The position numbers and the translations under genes are program-made. DNA of 64,000 nucleotides from Marinomonas rhodophyticola (GTDB lineage Bacteria > Pseudomonadota > Gammaproteobacteria > Pseudomonadales > Marinomonadaceae): assembly GCF_026113935.1 (NCBI RefSeq), contig NZ_JAPEUL010000009.1, positions 888,501 to 952,500 on the forward strand, read 5' to 3'. Shown piece after piece: positions 51,025-61,581 of the stretch. Within the stretch, counting starts at the first letter, position 1. Each line of letters opens with the position of its first letter. The notes beneath the pieces were generated by a model. It had not been told where the DNA came from, ran no database searches, and saw only the letters and a list, made by a program, of their open reading frames with translations.

Positions 51025-52647
51025 ATGATTAGAAATATGAGAATAGGGGTACGCTCAGCACTCGCCTTTGGAGTGTTAGGTGTGATTACTTTTTTACTAG
51101 GTATGTTTTCTATTGTGCAGCTAGCAAAAATAAATGACATAACTGATGTGCTTAGTTTGCATCGAATACCCGCATTATCGACTGCGACGGAATTAAGACG
51201 CGACATATTGCGCAGTCAAATACTCATTACCGAATTATCCGATGCACAAAATCAGCAAGAACGTGATGATGTAAAAAGACAGATGGCTGCGATAACCACA
51301 GAGTATGATGAATCAGAAAAAGTCATGTACTCGTTGGCTCGTAGCACAGAAGCAAAAGAGATTGTTAGTAGCGTTGCCAGTTTGCATGACGCATTTGCGG
51401 CAACACTACCTCAGTTATACAAGCTGTCAGATGAGCAAAATATCGCTGAGGCATTAGCTTATCGACGTAACATCGTCATGCCTGCCGCTGAATTGTTATC
51501 GGCAGAAGTGGATAAATTGGGTGAATTTCAGCTACTACGTGCAAATCAAATTAATGATCAAGCAACATTGACTTATACCAATTCCAGAAGTGCAGTTATT
51601 TCTGGCATTGTTGTTACCCTAATCGTGCTGAGTGCCCTTGCGTTTTTCTATAGTCGCAGTGTAACGCAGCCTTTGAGTTATGCCGTGGCGGTTGCTAAAC
51701 GCGTCGCTAATGGAGATCTTACAGAGGATATCTCGGATCATCATAATGATGAAGCTGCGGATATGTTAAGAGCATTGGCCGCAATGCAGGGTCAATTAAG
51801 ACAAACCCTGACATTGATTAGCGACTCCTCTCAGCAGCTAGCGGCGACGTCCGAAGAATTAAGTGTGGTGACCAATCAGTCTTCACAAACTATGTCTCAA
51901 CAGAGTAATCAGTTAGAACAAGCCGCTGCTGCGGTGAATCAATTGACCGCGGCGATCGAAGAAGTGGCGCGCAGTGCCAGCTCGACCAGTGATAATGCCG
52001 AAGTGGCTGATGAAAAAGCACAATTAGGCCAAGCGAAAATTAATGAAACTATAAAAATCATTGAACAGCTCACGACTGACATACAACATTCGGCAAATGG
52101 TGTGACCACCTTGGCCGGTAATGTGAAAAACATCGGCTCGGTATTGGATGTGATTCGTGCTATCGCAGATCAAACGAACTTATTAGCGCTCAACGCGGCC
52201 ATTGAGGCTGCTCGTGCAGGTGAAAGTGGTAGGGGCTTTGCAGTTGTTGCAGATGAAGTGAGAGCGCTGGCGCATCGAACACAAGAGTCTACGAAAGAAA
52301 TAGAAAAAATGATCCAGCTCGTGCAGTCTGAAACCGATCGAGCGGTTACTAATATGAACAACAGTAACCAGCGTGCTGAATCTACTTTACTAATGGCGAA
52401 TGATGCAGGACAAGCATTCAATGAAATCACCCGTTTGATTGGTCAAATTAGCGACCAAAACGTCACTGTCGCCAGTGCGGCAGAAGAACAAACCAGCGTA
52501 GCAAGAGAAGTGGATAAAAACTTGACGTATATTCTTGATCTATCGGCTCAAACAGCAGAAGGCGCCAATCAAACCAGCGCTTCCAGCTTAGATCTTTCTC
52601 GACTTGCAGAACAGCTCAATAACTTAGTGTTGAAATTTAAAATTTAA
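51025..52647 (+). CDS. Methyl-accepting chemotaxis protein
   Basis: Transmembrane chemoreceptor of 540 residues. TM1 (about 10-32), a periplasmic four-helix-bundle sensor (about 35-188), TM2 ([20 protein letters not shown], about 190-210), HAMP (about 212-265), and the cytoplasmic signalling domain with the conserved tip [20 protein letters not shown] followed by [19 protein letters not shown]. The ligand is unknown. It is intact and ends in a terminator. A strong hairpin lies in its upstream region. Confidence 0.95.
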   Translation: MIRNMRIGVRSALAFGVLGVITFLLGMFSIVQLAKINDITDVLSLHRIPALSTATELRRDILRSQILITELSDAQNQQERDDVKRQMAAITTEYDESEKVMYSLARSTEAKEIVSSVASLHDAFAATLPQLYKLSDEQNIAEALAYRRNIVMPAAELLSAEVDKLGEFQLLRANQINDQATLTYTNSRSAVISGIVVTLIVLSALAFFYSRSVTQPLSYAVAVAKRVANGDLTEDISDHHNDEAADMLRALAAMQGQLRQTLTLISDSSQQLAATSEELSVVTNQSSQTMSQQSNQLEQAAAAVNQLTAAIEEVARSASSTSDNAEVADEKAQLGQAKINETIKIIEQLTTDIQHSANGVTTLAGNVKNIGSVLDVIRAIADQTNLLALNAAIEAARAGESGRGFAVVADEVRALAHRTQESTKEIEKMIQLVQSETDRAVTNMNNSNQRAESTLLMANDAGQAFNEITRLIGQISDQNVTVASAAEEQTSVAREVDKNLTYILDLSAQTAEGANQTSASSLDLSRLAEQLNNLVLKFKI

Positions 52648-52671
52648 TACTTTAACTAAAAAACGAAAGCA

Positions 52672-52710
52672 ACGGCACGAATAAACTGGGTGTTATGCGT
52701 GCCGTTTTTA
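52672..52710. terminator. Terminator between the chemoreceptor and GGDEF-EAL genes
   Basis: Stem ACGGCACG / CGTGCCGT followed by TTTTTA on the plus strand. The genes are convergent, so it may serve both. Confidence 0.8.
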
Positions 52711-52744
52711 TTGTTATTGTCGGTTTATTCGTGTTACCCGAATG

Positions 52745-54610
52745 TTAATGATTTTCTACTTCATGCTGTTTAAACTTGATTAGCAACTCTTCAAAATTAA
52801 TGGGTTTCGATAGAAGATATCCCTGTACTGATTCACATTTCATTGCTCTAAGAATATTGAGGGTGTATTGATCTTCTACCCCTTCAGCAATCGTAGTTAG
52901 TCCTAATGTTTTGGCTAGCACGATAACGCCTTTCACCAAGCTATAGTTTTTTAAACTGTAGTTGTCTGATGACTCATTTAATTGTCGGACAAAAGACTGG
53001 TCAATTTTTAGCGTAGCTGCTTTAAATCGACTCAGATAATGCAAATTAGAGTAACCGGTACCAAAATCATCAATAGCAAAGCTAATGCCCTTATCATTGA
53101 TCCTAGATATTTGTGAATCAATGCCTTGTTGATCTTGCATTAATAATGACTCGGTAATCTCGAGTTCTAAATAATGAGGAGCCAGTCCCGAATCTGCCAA
53201 AATACTAAACACATGTTCTGGCAACATACCACTGCTCAATTGTGCCGCTGACAAGTTAACGGATACCGGAATATCGTAGCCCAGTTCCAACCATTTTTTG
53301 CAGTCATGGCAGGCTTGTCTTAAAACAAACAAACCAATGTTGTCAATTAACCCAGTTTCTTCCGCTAGAGGGATAAAAACCGCTGGGCTGACAAAGCCAA
53401 ACTCTTTTGATTGCCAACGAGCGAGCGCTTCTACCCCATTGATGGTCAAGGATGCCAGATCATATTTGGGTTGATACACCAAAAAAATTTCATTGTGAGC
53501 AATCGCGAGACGTAAGGCTTGAATCATTTCTAGTTTCTTACGATGTTCATCTTGCCATTCAGGTTGATAAAGCAGTGCCGCGTTTCTGCCGGAGAGTTTA
53601 GAGCGATACATCGCTTGGTCAGCAAGCCGACATAGTTCATTAAAGTTTGTGCCATGCTCAGGAAAATGAGCGACACCAATTGAAGCGGAAATTCGAAAAT
53701 CACGAAGTTCAACTTCCATATCCTCGGCGATTGTCTCTAACAAGGCTTGATAGCGTAATGTAGAGTGGTGAGCATTGGCGTATTTGAATACCAAGACAAA
53801 TTCGTCACCGCCAAATCGACAAATGATCTCACCAGGTTCTAGGCACTTACGCAATCGTTCCGCCAGAATCTTTAGCGCAATATCACCATAGTGATGACCA
53901 TAGGCATCATTGATCGGCTTGAAGTTGTCCAGATCAATAAACACCACAGATAACTTCTCTTCGACCAACGTGAGTTTACTAAAAGCTTGTTCCGCACTGA
54001 CTCTATTGGAAAGGCCCGTCAACGGATCGAGGGTCGCGATACGACGGATTTCTTTTTGGGACTTTCTTGAGGCTTGGTTTTCGCTCCATAAATCATAAAG
54101 CAATGAACGAAAGTCTTTGGCAATAAGCCACGCGCTAAAACTGGCAATAAGGAGGAACAAATTCGTGGCGACAATGGACGCTTTGTTAACCTTTGGAGAG
54201 GGAGGAGACCAGTGTCCCAAGAGAATAAAAAGCAATAGCAACGAGCAGTACAGAATAATAAATATGGCCAAACTTAGGAAAGTAGACGTTGAACAAAAAA
54301 GCGCGGCATACACTAAAACAATCGCATAACACATGACAACAGGGCTGTACACGGCATTATTATTCATTATTAGAGCGCTTATTTGCAGCGTGATTAACCA
54401 CAGAAAGCCAGCCACAGCGATCTTGTTGTTAGGACGCACAATCATAAGCCAATAAATAGCGCACATCCCAACCGCTGAGCAAAGTAGGATGGTTTGTGCT
54501 ACGGGGCCAGCAAAAGTCGATCCAATAATAGAAGCGACGAAAAACACCGAGATCACTTTTAGAAAGTGTTGCCGTTGTCTTTGAGCAAGTTCTGCTGGTT
54601 TATAAAGCAT
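52745..54610 (-). CDS. GGDEF-EAL protein with N-terminal membrane domain
   Basis: c-di-GMP turnover protein of 621 residues. The N-terminal part (about 15-175) has five or six hydrophobic helices. The GGDEF domain (about 195-350) has DPLTGLSNRVSAE and RFGGDEFVLVF. The EAL domain (about 370-615) has NGVEALARWQ, NLSAAQL, ELEITESLLM, IDDFGTGYSNL and KIDQSFVRQL, so both catalytic signatures look intact. Which activity dominates cannot be told. It is convergent with the chemoreceptor. Confidence 0.93.
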   Translation of the reverse strand: MLYKPAELAQRQRQHFLKVISVFFVASIIGSTFAGPVAQTILLCSAVGMCAIYWLMIVRPNNKIAVAGFLWLITLQISALIMNNNAVYSPVVMCYAIVLVYAALFCSTSTFLSLAIFIILYCSLLLLFILLGHWSPPSPKVNKASIVATNLFLLIASFSAWLIAKDFRSLLYDLWSENQASRKSQKEIRRIATLDPLTGLSNRVSAEQAFSKLTLVEEKLSVVFIDLDNFKPINDAYGHHYGDIALKILAERLRKCLEPGEIICRFGGDEFVLVFKYANAHHSTLRYQALLETIAEDMEVELRDFRISASIGVAHFPEHGTNFNELCRLADQAMYRSKLSGRNAALLYQPEWQDEHRKKLEMIQALRLAIAHNEIFLVYQPKYDLASLTINGVEALARWQSKEFGFVSPAVFIPLAEETGLIDNIGLFVLRQACHDCKKWLELGYDIPVSVNLSAAQLSSGMLPEHVFSILADSGLAPHYLELEITESLLMQDQQGIDSQISRINDKGISFAIDDFGTGYSNLHYLSRFKAATLKIDQSFVRQLNESSDNYSLKNYSLVKGVIVLAKTLGLTTIAEGVEDQYTLNILRAMKCESVQGYLLSKPINFEELLIKFKQHEVENH

Positions 54611-54803
54611 GGTTACTCCTGTGCAAATGGTTTTTTTTATTAAACAACTGAGTACGAAGTATTGTAAGTAACCAGAACACCAGTGCCAATAGACAATAAC
54701 TTGCAGGAGCTTCTGAACGTAATAGAATATCGCTTAGCCATCATACAGGTGACCACTACAGTGATACGACCTTTTACCTGTAGATGAGGGCGATAGCAAG
54801 GGG

Positions 54804-54833
54804 ATGGAGCTAAGTAGTGAGACTTAGCTCCAT
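54804..54833. other. Hairpin in the 54611-54971 intergenic region
   Basis: Perfect eleven-base arms ATGGAGCTAAG / CTTAGCTCCAT with an eight-base loop, between ogl and the GGDEF-EAL gene. There is no T run on either side. No gene is seen in the rest of this 361-base gap. Confidence 0.5.
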
Positions 54834-54902
54834 TAAATCGACACAGAGGTCATATCGTTATGTTGATAAAAGTCACGCGCTAACCATTTAATGGTCGATT
54901 AC

Positions 54903-54938
54903 GGTCGCGCCTACCTTGATCCGGCATGTGGCGCGATC
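54903..54938. repeat. GC-rich REP-like inverted repeat
   Basis: Arms GGTCGCGCC / GGCGCGATC, one mismatch, loop of eighteen bases, 34 bases past the ogl stop. It may act as a transcript end for ogl. Its sequence differs from the GTAGGTCGTG repeat family. Confidence 0.45.
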
Positions 54939-54971
54939 ATAGAAAACAATGGTCAAGCAATAGTCCCGCTT

Positions 54972-56120
54972 TTATAGGCTCGCCAAATAAACAGCCGGTG
55001 TGCCGTTAACGTCTGAGCTGTATAGCACCGACTTATTATCTGGTGTAAAAGAAGGATGAGGATGGTTGATCTGACGATCACCATTTAATACGGTCCAGCT
55101 GGTGTTGTGTTCGGCAATGGCTCGAATACTGCCTTTATTTAGATCAAGCAGATACAGGTTGGGATCGTTTTTTATCTTGTGCCCATCATGATCAGAGACA
55201 TCAACGGGGGTGCCTGAGCCGTCTCCCACAACCAAACTACCATCATTATTACTCATCAAATGACTGCAGGCGGGCATCTCCGCCTCGACTTTAAAGGCAA
55301 GCGTTTGTGCATCGACAGAGCAAAGTTGGCGTTTATCCGTATGTGGTCGATAAGACACAAACATCATTTTAGAGCCATCTGGCACGAAAAACTCATGGGT
55401 ACAGGATTCGTCTTCATCTTGCTCATGGACTTTACGCATGTTGTCGCCATTTTCATCAATCATCCACATGCGTGTTGCCACCAAATCGTGGGGACCCTCA
55501 TGGCAGAACGCAATGGTGTTATCGTCATTTGGACGATAAAGCGGATGCCCAAGCCAAATATTGTCCTCGAAAACCGTCGTGCGCTGACCGGTTTTAAGGT
55601 CAATTGAAATTAAACGACAGCGTGGTTTCTGATGATAAAACTGGGCGAATTTTTCCCAACTGTTTAGGCTCATATAATCAGTATCTTTGATTTCAATACC
55701 CACCACTTTCGTACACTCTGAATTGGGTACCCAAGTGCCATAACCTACCCAGCCTTTTGCTACTTCATACAACACGCTGTGCTTTTGAGTTTTTATATCC
55801 ACATGAATCAGTTGTTGATTATTTTTAACAAAGATCAGTGCGTCATCGTGTGTGGTTAGAAAGCCACCAAACACGTTATCGCCTTTGCCTTGCGTTAACT
55901 GTATAGCGGTTTCGTTTTCTAGATCCAGTAAATGGTAATTACGATGAGTGTCAAAATTGGCCGAAATAAGCAGCTGATTGCCCGCATTGTTGAAGCACTT
56001 TTGGTAAAAATAGTTGCGGTGGCAGATGCTACCGTTAGGGGTTAATTGAGTAATACTGGTGCCTGTGATGGCATCGACAGTGCGCTGAAATGTTAAAGAT
56101 GTTATCTGTCCAAGTGACAT
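54972..56120 (-). CDS. ogl: Oligogalacturonide lyase (PL22)
   Basis: Cytoplasmic lyase that splits short oligogalacturonides to 5-keto-4-deoxyuronate. It is 382 residues from the ATG at 56120 (MSLGQITSLTFQRTVDAITG) behind AGAGGA; an in-frame start at 56255 looks non-coding. It is a seven-bladed beta-propeller by family; DTHRNYHLLDLENET and EFFVPDGSKMMFVSYRP match Ogl. The manganese-binding histidines and glutamine of the family appear represented (GHPLYRPND, SCTHEF). It is divergent from togMNAB with a shared KdgR-like site. Confidence 0.9.
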   Translation of the reverse strand: MSLGQITSLTFQRTVDAITGTSITQLTPNGSICHRNYFYQKCFNNAGNQLLISANFDTHRNYHLLDLENETAIQLTQGKGDNVFGGFLTTHDDALIFVKNNQQLIHVDIKTQKHSVLYEVAKGWVGYGTWVPNSECTKVVGIEIKDTDYMSLNSWEKFAQFYHQKPRCRLISIDLKTGQRTTVFEDNIWLGHPLYRPNDDNTIAFCHEGPHDLVATRMWMIDENGDNMRKVHEQDEDESCTHEFFVPDGSKMMFVSYRPHTDKRQLCSVDAQTLAFKVEAEMPACSHLMSNNDGSLVVGDGSGTPVDVSDHDGHKIKNDPNLYLLDLNKGSIRAIAEHNTSWTVLNGDRQINHPHPSFTPDNKSVLYSSDVNGTPAVYLASL

Positions 56121-56258
56121 AGTTTCCTCTCTTATTTTTGTTCGTACGGTATGGTCTATGAATGGCCTGTGAGTGTTGTCATCCTTTCTGTGTTGCTTCA
56201 CGCCTGTCACATCATCGGTATCGACAAGATTAGCATCAAAAAAACTACTCATCAATAA

Positions 56259-56279
56259 AAGTGAAAAGATGTTTCATAA
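56259..56279. promoter_or_regulatory. KdgR-like operator between ogl and togM
   Basis: The plus strand has AAGTGAAAAGATGTTTCATAA, an imperfect palindrome matching the known KdgR box pattern ATGAAAC-N3-GTTTCAT. It lies between the divergent ogl and togM starts, where a shared repressor site is expected. Confidence 0.6.
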
Positions 56280-56366
56280 AAATAAATTAATCGTTGTTAT
56301 TTTTTTATTGTTCTTCTAGTATGTTTTTACAACGTCAAATAAAAACAACATTCAGAGTTGAACGCT

Positions 56367-57257
56367 ATGTATGAAAATCACCGCTTAGGGTTGCTGTACA
56401 TCAGTCCCTACATTATAGGGTTACTTATATTTACTGCTTTTCCCTTTTTGTCATCCTTGATCATTAGTTTTACCGACTATGATCTGATTAATCCGCCGGA
56501 ATACATTGGTTTAGATAATTATCGTTATATGCTGGACGACGATACTTTTTATCAGTCTATGGGCGTGACCTTTGCCTACGTATTTCTGACCATTCCGCTG
56601 AAACTTGCCTTCGCACTCTTTATTGCTTTCGTACTGAACTTTAAGTTGCGTGGTATTAAGTTCTTCCGTACTGCTTATTACATTCCTTCTATTTTGGGCA
56701 GCAGCGTGGCCATTGCTGTGTTATGGCGAGCGATATTCTCTCTTGATGGTCTACTGAATAGCTTTTTAGGCCTCTTTGGAGTCGAGGCGATTTCTTGGTT
56801 GGGGGAACCGGTGTTTGCCATGTTTTCCGTAACCCTATTGCGGGTATGGCAATTTGGTTCAGCCATGGTGATATTTTTGGCGGCGCTACAGAGCGTGCCA
56901 CAATCTCAATATGAAGCCGCGATGATTGACGGTGCGTCTAAATGGCAAATGTTCACCAAGATTACTGTACCACTGATTACTCCGGTTATTTTCTTTAACT
57001 TCATCATGCAAACCACCCAAGCATTTCAAGAGTTTACCGCGCCTTACGTTATTACCGGTGGTGGCCCTGCAAAATCGACCTACTTGTTCTCGCTTTATAT
57101 CTACGAAACGGCTTTTAAATACTTTGATCTTGGCTATGGCAGTGCCTTGGCTTGGGTGTTGTTTCTGGCTGTGGCGATCTTTACCGCCATCTCATTTAAA
57201 TCATCGAAGTACTGGGTGTTTTACTCAGGTGATAAGGGGGTAAATAACAATGAATAA
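56367..57257 (+). CDS. togM: Oligogalacturonide ABC transporter permease, TogM type
   Basis: CUT1 inner membrane permease of 296 residues with six helices, starting RLGLLYISPYIIGLLIFTAF. The EAA loop is YEAAMIDGASKWQMFTKITV. The ATG at 56367 is preferred to a TTG nine bases upstream. It overlaps togN by eight bases. Assigned to the Tog system from the ogl, kduD and kdgR neighbours; sequence alone would say CUT1 sugar permease. Confidence 0.85.
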   Translation: MYENHRLGLLYISPYIIGLLIFTAFPFLSSLIISFTDYDLINPPEYIGLDNYRYMLDDDTFYQSMGVTFAYVFLTIPLKLAFALFIAFVLNFKLRGIKFFRTAYYIPSILGSSVAIAVLWRAIFSLDGLLNSFLGLFGVEAISWLGEPVFAMFSVTLLRVWQFGSAMVIFLAALQSVPQSQYEAAMIDGASKWQMFTKITVPLITPVIFFNFIMQTTQAFQEFTAPYVITGGGPAKSTYLFSLYIYETAFKYFDLGYGSALAWVLFLAVAIFTAISFKSSKYWVFYSGDKGVNNNE

Positions 57258-58161
57258 AGCATTCCCTAATAGGGCCGTGTTGTCCGCAGACCTAAAAAAT
57301 AATCCAATGCTAAGGGCTGAGATTCGTAAGCAACGAGTAGGCGCGTCTATTCGCTACATTATCTTGTTGTTCTTCGGATTGGTGATGCTGTATCCGCTGC
57401 TTTGGATGTTCTCGGCCGCTTTTAAACCAAACCATGAAATCTTTAGTTCATTGAGCCTTTGGCCTGAGCATTTTTCATTAGATGGTTTTATTAATGGTTG
57501 GAATACTGGTACGGAATACACCTTTGGCCGATTCTTTTTAAATACTCTGTATTACGTAGTGCCAAAAGTAATTTTAACGGTGATCTCATCGGTGATTGTT
57601 GCCTATGGTTTTGCTCGCTTTGAGATTCCCTTTAAGAAATTTTGGTTTGTCACCTTGGTAGCGACCATTTTACTACCAACCTCTGTGCTGTTGATTCCGC
57701 AATACTTGATGTTCCGCGAAATGGGGATGTTGGACAGCTACTTGCCTTTGTATTTGCCGATGGCCTTTGCCACACAAGGCTTCTTTGTCTTTATGTTGAT
57801 TCAGTTCCTACGTGGTTTGCCAACGGACATGGAGGAAGCAGCACAAATCGATGGTTGCAACTCTTATCAGCTGCTTTGGTACATCGTAGTGCCTATGTTG
57901 AAGCCTGCGATTATCTCGGTCGCGCTGTTTCAGTTTATGTGGTCAGTAAACGATTTCTTGGGGCCACTTATTTATATTTCCAGCGTGGAAAAATACCCCA
58001 TCGCTTTGGCACTCAAATTATCCATTGATGTCACCGAAGGCACTCAATGGAATGAAATCTTAGCTATGGCATCCATTGCCATTGTTCCGTCCATTGTTGT
58101 TTTCCTAATCGCACAGAATTACTTCGTAGAAGGCATTTCGTCTGGTGGCGTGAAAGGATAG
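57250..58161 (+). CDS. togN: Oligogalacturonide ABC transporter permease, TogN type
   Basis: Second CUT1 permease, 303 residues, six helices. EAA loop EEAAQIDGCNSYQLLWYIVV. The N-terminal 25 residues are hydrophilic before the first helix (YIILLFFGLVMLYPLLWMFS). It overlaps togM at its start and ends nine bases before the togA ATG. Confidence 0.85.
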   Translation: MNKAFPNRAVLSADLKNNPMLRAEIRKQRVGASIRYIILLFFGLVMLYPLLWMFSAAFKPNHEIFSSLSLWPEHFSLDGFINGWNTGTEYTFGRFFLNTLYYVVPKVILTVISSVIVAYGFARFEIPFKKFWFVTLVATILLPTSVLLIPQYLMFREMGMLDSYLPLYLPMAFATQGFFVFMLIQFLRGLPTDMEEAAQIDGCNSYQLLWYIVVPMLKPAIISVALFQFMWSVNDFLGPLIYISSVEKYPIALALKLSIDVTEGTQWNEILAMASIAIVPSIVVFLIAQNYFVEGISSGGVKG

Positions 58162-58170
58162 GTGAATAGT

Positions 58171-59304
58171 ATGTCTAAAGTTGTGTTTGAAAATCTGACC
58201 AAGGTGTATTCGAACGGCTTCAAAGCGGTTCATGGTATTAACCTAGAAATTGAAGACGGCGAGTTCTTAGTAGTGATCGGGCCTTCTGGCTGTGCGAAAT
58301 CCACTACCTTACGTATGTTGGCCGGTTTAGAGTCCATTACCGGTGGCTCGATCAGTATTGGCGGAAAGGTAGTAAATGGTTTGCCGCCCAAAGATCGTGG
58401 CATCGCCATGGTATTTCAAAACTACGCACTTTATCCCCATATGAGCGTACGTGAAAATCTAGGCTTTGGTTTAAAACTAGCAAAAGTCAGCAAAGAAGAC
58501 ATCGAAAAACAAGTCAACGAAGCCGCCGAACTGTTGGAGTTAACCGACCTACTAGATCGCTTGCCGCGTCAGCTCTCAGGTGGTCAGGCGCAACGGGTTG
58601 CCGTTGGTCGAGCGATTGTGAAACGCCCTCAGGTATTCTTGTTTGATGAGCCTTTATCTAACTTGGATGCCAAGTTACGTGCGTCTATGCGGGTGCGCAT
58701 TTCGGATTTGCATAAAACCTTAAAGAAAACCAACCGCTCGGCCACCAGTGTATATGTAACGCACGATCAGACTGAAGCCATGACCATGGGGGACCGTATT
58801 TGTGTGATGAAAGACGGTCACATCATGCAGGTGGATACTCCCGCCAACCTTTATAAATACCCGAAAAACTTGTTCGTAGCAGGATTTATCGGTGCGCCAG
58901 AAATGAACATGGTGGAAACACGTTTAGATCGCACGGGGGAGGGGAAGTGTCATTTAGCCTTGTCGTCTCAAATGTTGGGTTTGCCAGATGAAAAGCTACA
59001 AAAAGTCTTAACCAATTTTACCGAAGACGTGGTGTTTGGCATCCGCCCAGAATTCATCAAATTAGCCGATGACAATTCACCACGGGATGAACTTATCAAA
59101 GGAACCATAGTACGAATGGAAAACATGGGCGCAGAGTTTTACGTCCACTTTACGGTAGAAGATAGAGAACTTTGTACTCGCGTTCCTTCTGATGTGGTGG
59201 AAGCTAAATTATCGGATTCAATCGGAAAACAACAGTGGTTCCATTTTGAAATGAGCAATGCGCATATTTTTGATAAAAAAACTGAGATGAACATCTCTTT
59301 ATAA
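58171..59304 (+). CDS. togA: Oligogalacturonide ABC transporter ATPase, TogA type
   Basis: MalK-family ATPase of 377 residues. Walker A GPSGCAKSTTL with alanine where most have G, signature LSGGQAQRVAVGRAI, Walker B QVFLFDEPLSNLDA, H-loop YVTHDQTEAM, and a C-terminal TOBE region with FGIRPEFIKL. The ATG at 58171 has AGGTGA five bases upstream; a GTG at 58162 is in frame. The alanine in Walker A is unusual but the core GK-S/T is kept. Confidence 0.88.
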   Translation: MSKVVFENLTKVYSNGFKAVHGINLEIEDGEFLVVIGPSGCAKSTTLRMLAGLESITGGSISIGGKVVNGLPPKDRGIAMVFQNYALYPHMSVRENLGFGLKLAKVSKEDIEKQVNEAAELLELTDLLDRLPRQLSGGQAQRVAVGRAIVKRPQVFLFDEPLSNLDAKLRASMRVRISDLHKTLKKTNRSATSVYVTHDQTEAMTMGDRICVMKDGHIMQVDTPANLYKYPKNLFVAGFIGAPEMNMVETRLDRTGEGKCHLALSSQMLGLPDEKLQKVLTNFTEDVVFGIRPEFIKLADDNSPRDELIKGTIVRMENMGAEFYVHFTVEDRELCTRVPSDVVEAKLSDSIGKQQWFHFEMSNAHIFDKKTEMNISL

Positions 59305-59386
59305 GCCCTTTGCACTACAGCTAAGCCACATAAGGCAAAGGTGAGGGTTGTGCAAAAATTGAATAATTACTAACGAGGAAAAGCAC

Positions 59387-60672
59387 ATGAAAATAAAAAC
59401 AATAGCTCTGTTAGTCGGATTAGCATCTGCTGGTTCTATGGTGAGTATGAATGCAAGTGCAGAAGATTTGCGTATGTCATGGTGGGGAGGGAACTCTCGA
59501 CACGCCGCCACGATTGAGGCTTTAAAAGAATTTGAAAAAACGCACCCAGGGATATCCGTAAAATCAGAATACACAGGTTGGGGTGGTCACCTAGAGCGTC
59601 TCACTACACAAATTGCTGGTAATACCGAACCGGATATCATGCAAACCAACTGGAATTGGATGCCGATTTTCTCCGCGCGAGGGGATGGTTTTAAGGACTT
59701 GCGTGAATACAGCGATGTGTTGGACTTATCGCAATTTGATCAATCTGCTCTTGATGCGGGTACCAATAATGGCAAGTTAAACGGCATTCCTGTTTCCATG
59801 GCAGCACGCGTTTTTTATTACAACAAAGACACCTGGGCGAAAGCAGGCTTGGCCTATCCTGTTACTTGGGATGACTTCATGAAAGCGGGCCTGTTTTCAA
59901 AGAAAAGCTGGGCGACGAATATTTTCCACTGATATTAGAAGGCCGTGACATCATCGCCATGAACCGCTCCTTTATGGTGCAAAAATACGGTATCCCCATG
60001 ATCGATGAGGCAAATAAAAAATTTGCTTATAGCGACGCACAAATGCTTGAGTTTTTCAAAATGTACGAAGACATGGTGAATAATCATGTCACACCAAGCA
60101 GCAAATATGTGGCGGGTTTTGGCAAAGCGAATTTTTATGAGCACAAACCATGGATTAATGGTGAATGGGCCGGTGTTTACATGTGGAACTCTGCCATTAA
60201 CAAATACAACGACAACTTAAGACCGCCTCAATCAATGGAATTGGGCTTTTATCCAATGATCAAAGGCGCGGATGACGCGGGTCTATTCTACAAACCCGCA
60301 TTGATGCTCTCTATCGGCAAAAACAGCCAACACCCAGAAGATGCCGCGAAGTTAATTAATTTTCTATTAAACGAGCCGGCAGGCTACAACGCAATGGGCT
60401 TGGCTCGTGGTGTGCCATTGAGTCTGGCTGCCCGTCGTGCCTTATCTCTGGATGGCACCATCAAAGACGATGACCTATCGGTCGCTGGTTTGGCACAAAT
60501 CGATGATTTGCCGAAGAAACTCCTAACATCGCCGCATTTTGAGAATCCGAAATTACTGGGGTTGTTTGAAGAAATGATCGAGAAAATGGACCAAGGCACC
60601 ATGACAGTTGAGCAAGCCGCAAAAGAGTTCATGTCTCAAGGGAATCGCATTTTGCGTAGAGCGGTTAAATAA
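59387..60672 (+). CDS. togB: Oligogalacturonide-binding protein, TogB type (one frameshift)
   Basis: Periplasmic CUT1 binding protein. The signal peptide is about 25 residues (ending NASA). The mature start DLRMSWWGGNSRHAATIEAL and QTNWNWMPIFS match TogB-like proteins. The frame breaks at 59890-59891, where CC should be CCC: WDDFMKAG continues as PVFKEKLGDEYFPLILEGRD. The repaired length is 428 residues. It lies 82 bases after togA and is followed by a REP-like repeat. Confidence 0.88.
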
Positions 60673-60722
60673 GCATAGCGCTGTAAACCCTAAAAAAGAG
60701 GCGTGACACACAATTGACTTTT

Positions 60723-60797
60723 GTAGGTCTCGGCTTTAGCCCGACAAGACGTAATTTGTCGTAGTGAGTTTTTTGTCGGCCTAAAGGCACGACCTAC
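60723..60797. repeat. REP-like palindrome between togB and kduD
   Basis: Begins GTAGGTCTCGGCTTTAGCCC and ends GGCCTAAAGGCACGACCTAC, with inner GACAA / TTGTC pairing. It is the clearest copy of the repeat also seen at 1208 and 45391. Confidence 0.78.
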
Positions 60798-60831
60798 ATT
60801 GTCCAAAATTTAATAAAGATGAGGAAACACT

Positions 60832-61581
60832 ATGTTCGACCTGACAGGAAAAGTAGCCATCGTTACAGGATGCAGCACTGGCCTTGGGCAAGGAATGGCA
60901 TTAGCATTGGCCAACGCAGGGGCTGATGTGGTGGGCGTTAACCGGGATGATCCAGCTGAAACAATCGCCTTGATGAAAAAAACAGGCCGTCAATTTCACA
61001 GCGTCATTGCCGATATGAGCAAAATAGCCAGCGTGAGTTATGTCATCAAAGAAGCCGTATCTGCATTTGGACACGTTGACATTCTCGTTAACAACGCTGG
61101 CATCATTCGTCGCAATGACGCATTAGATTTCACCGAAAAGGATTGGGATGACGTCATGGATTTGAACATCAAAGCCGTGTTTTTTATGTCTCAAAGCTTT
61201 GCTAAACAAGTCATTGCACAGGGAACCGCAGGTAATATCATCAACATTGCTTCTATGTTGTCTTACCAAGGTGGCATTCGTGTACCCTCTTATACCGCAT
61301 CAAAAAGTGGCGTGATGGGCGTCACTCGGCTACTTGCCAATGAATGGGCCAAGCACGGCATCAATGTCAATGCCATTGCGCCTGGTTACATGGCCACTGA
61401 TAATACCGCTGCCTTGCGAGCAGATGAAGATCGCTCTAGTGAAATTTTAAGTCGTATTCCAGCAGGCCGCTGGGGGACACCAAGTGACATGGCAGGACCG
61501 ATTGTCTTCTTAGCGTCTGACGCATCGCGTTACGTAAATGGCTATACTGTCGCGGTAGATGGCGGTTGGCTAGCGCGATAA
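60832..61581 (+). CDS. kduD: 2-deoxy-D-gluconate 3-dehydrogenase KduD
   Basis: Short-chain dehydrogenase of 249 residues that reduces 2,5-diketo-3-deoxygluconate (DKII) to 2-keto-3-deoxygluconate. Cofactor motif GKVAIVTGCSTGLGQGMALA, LVNNAGIIRR, catalytic Ser in NIASMLSYQGG, YTASKSGVMGV (YxxxK), and VNGYTVAVDGGWLAR at the C-terminus, as in KduD. GAGGAAA precedes the ATG. It sits between togB and kdgR. Confidence 0.92.
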   Translation: MFDLTGKVAIVTGCSTGLGQGMALALANAGADVVGVNRDDPAETIALMKKTGRQFHSVIADMSKIASVSYVIKEAVSAFGHVDILVNNAGIIRRNDALDFTEKDWDDVMDLNIKAVFFMSQSFAKQVIAQGTAGNIINIASMLSYQGGIRVPSYTASKSGVMGVTRLLANEWAKHGINVNAIAPGYMATDNTAALRADEDRSSEILSRIPAGRWGTPSDMAGPIVFLASDASRYVNGYTVAVDGGWLAR

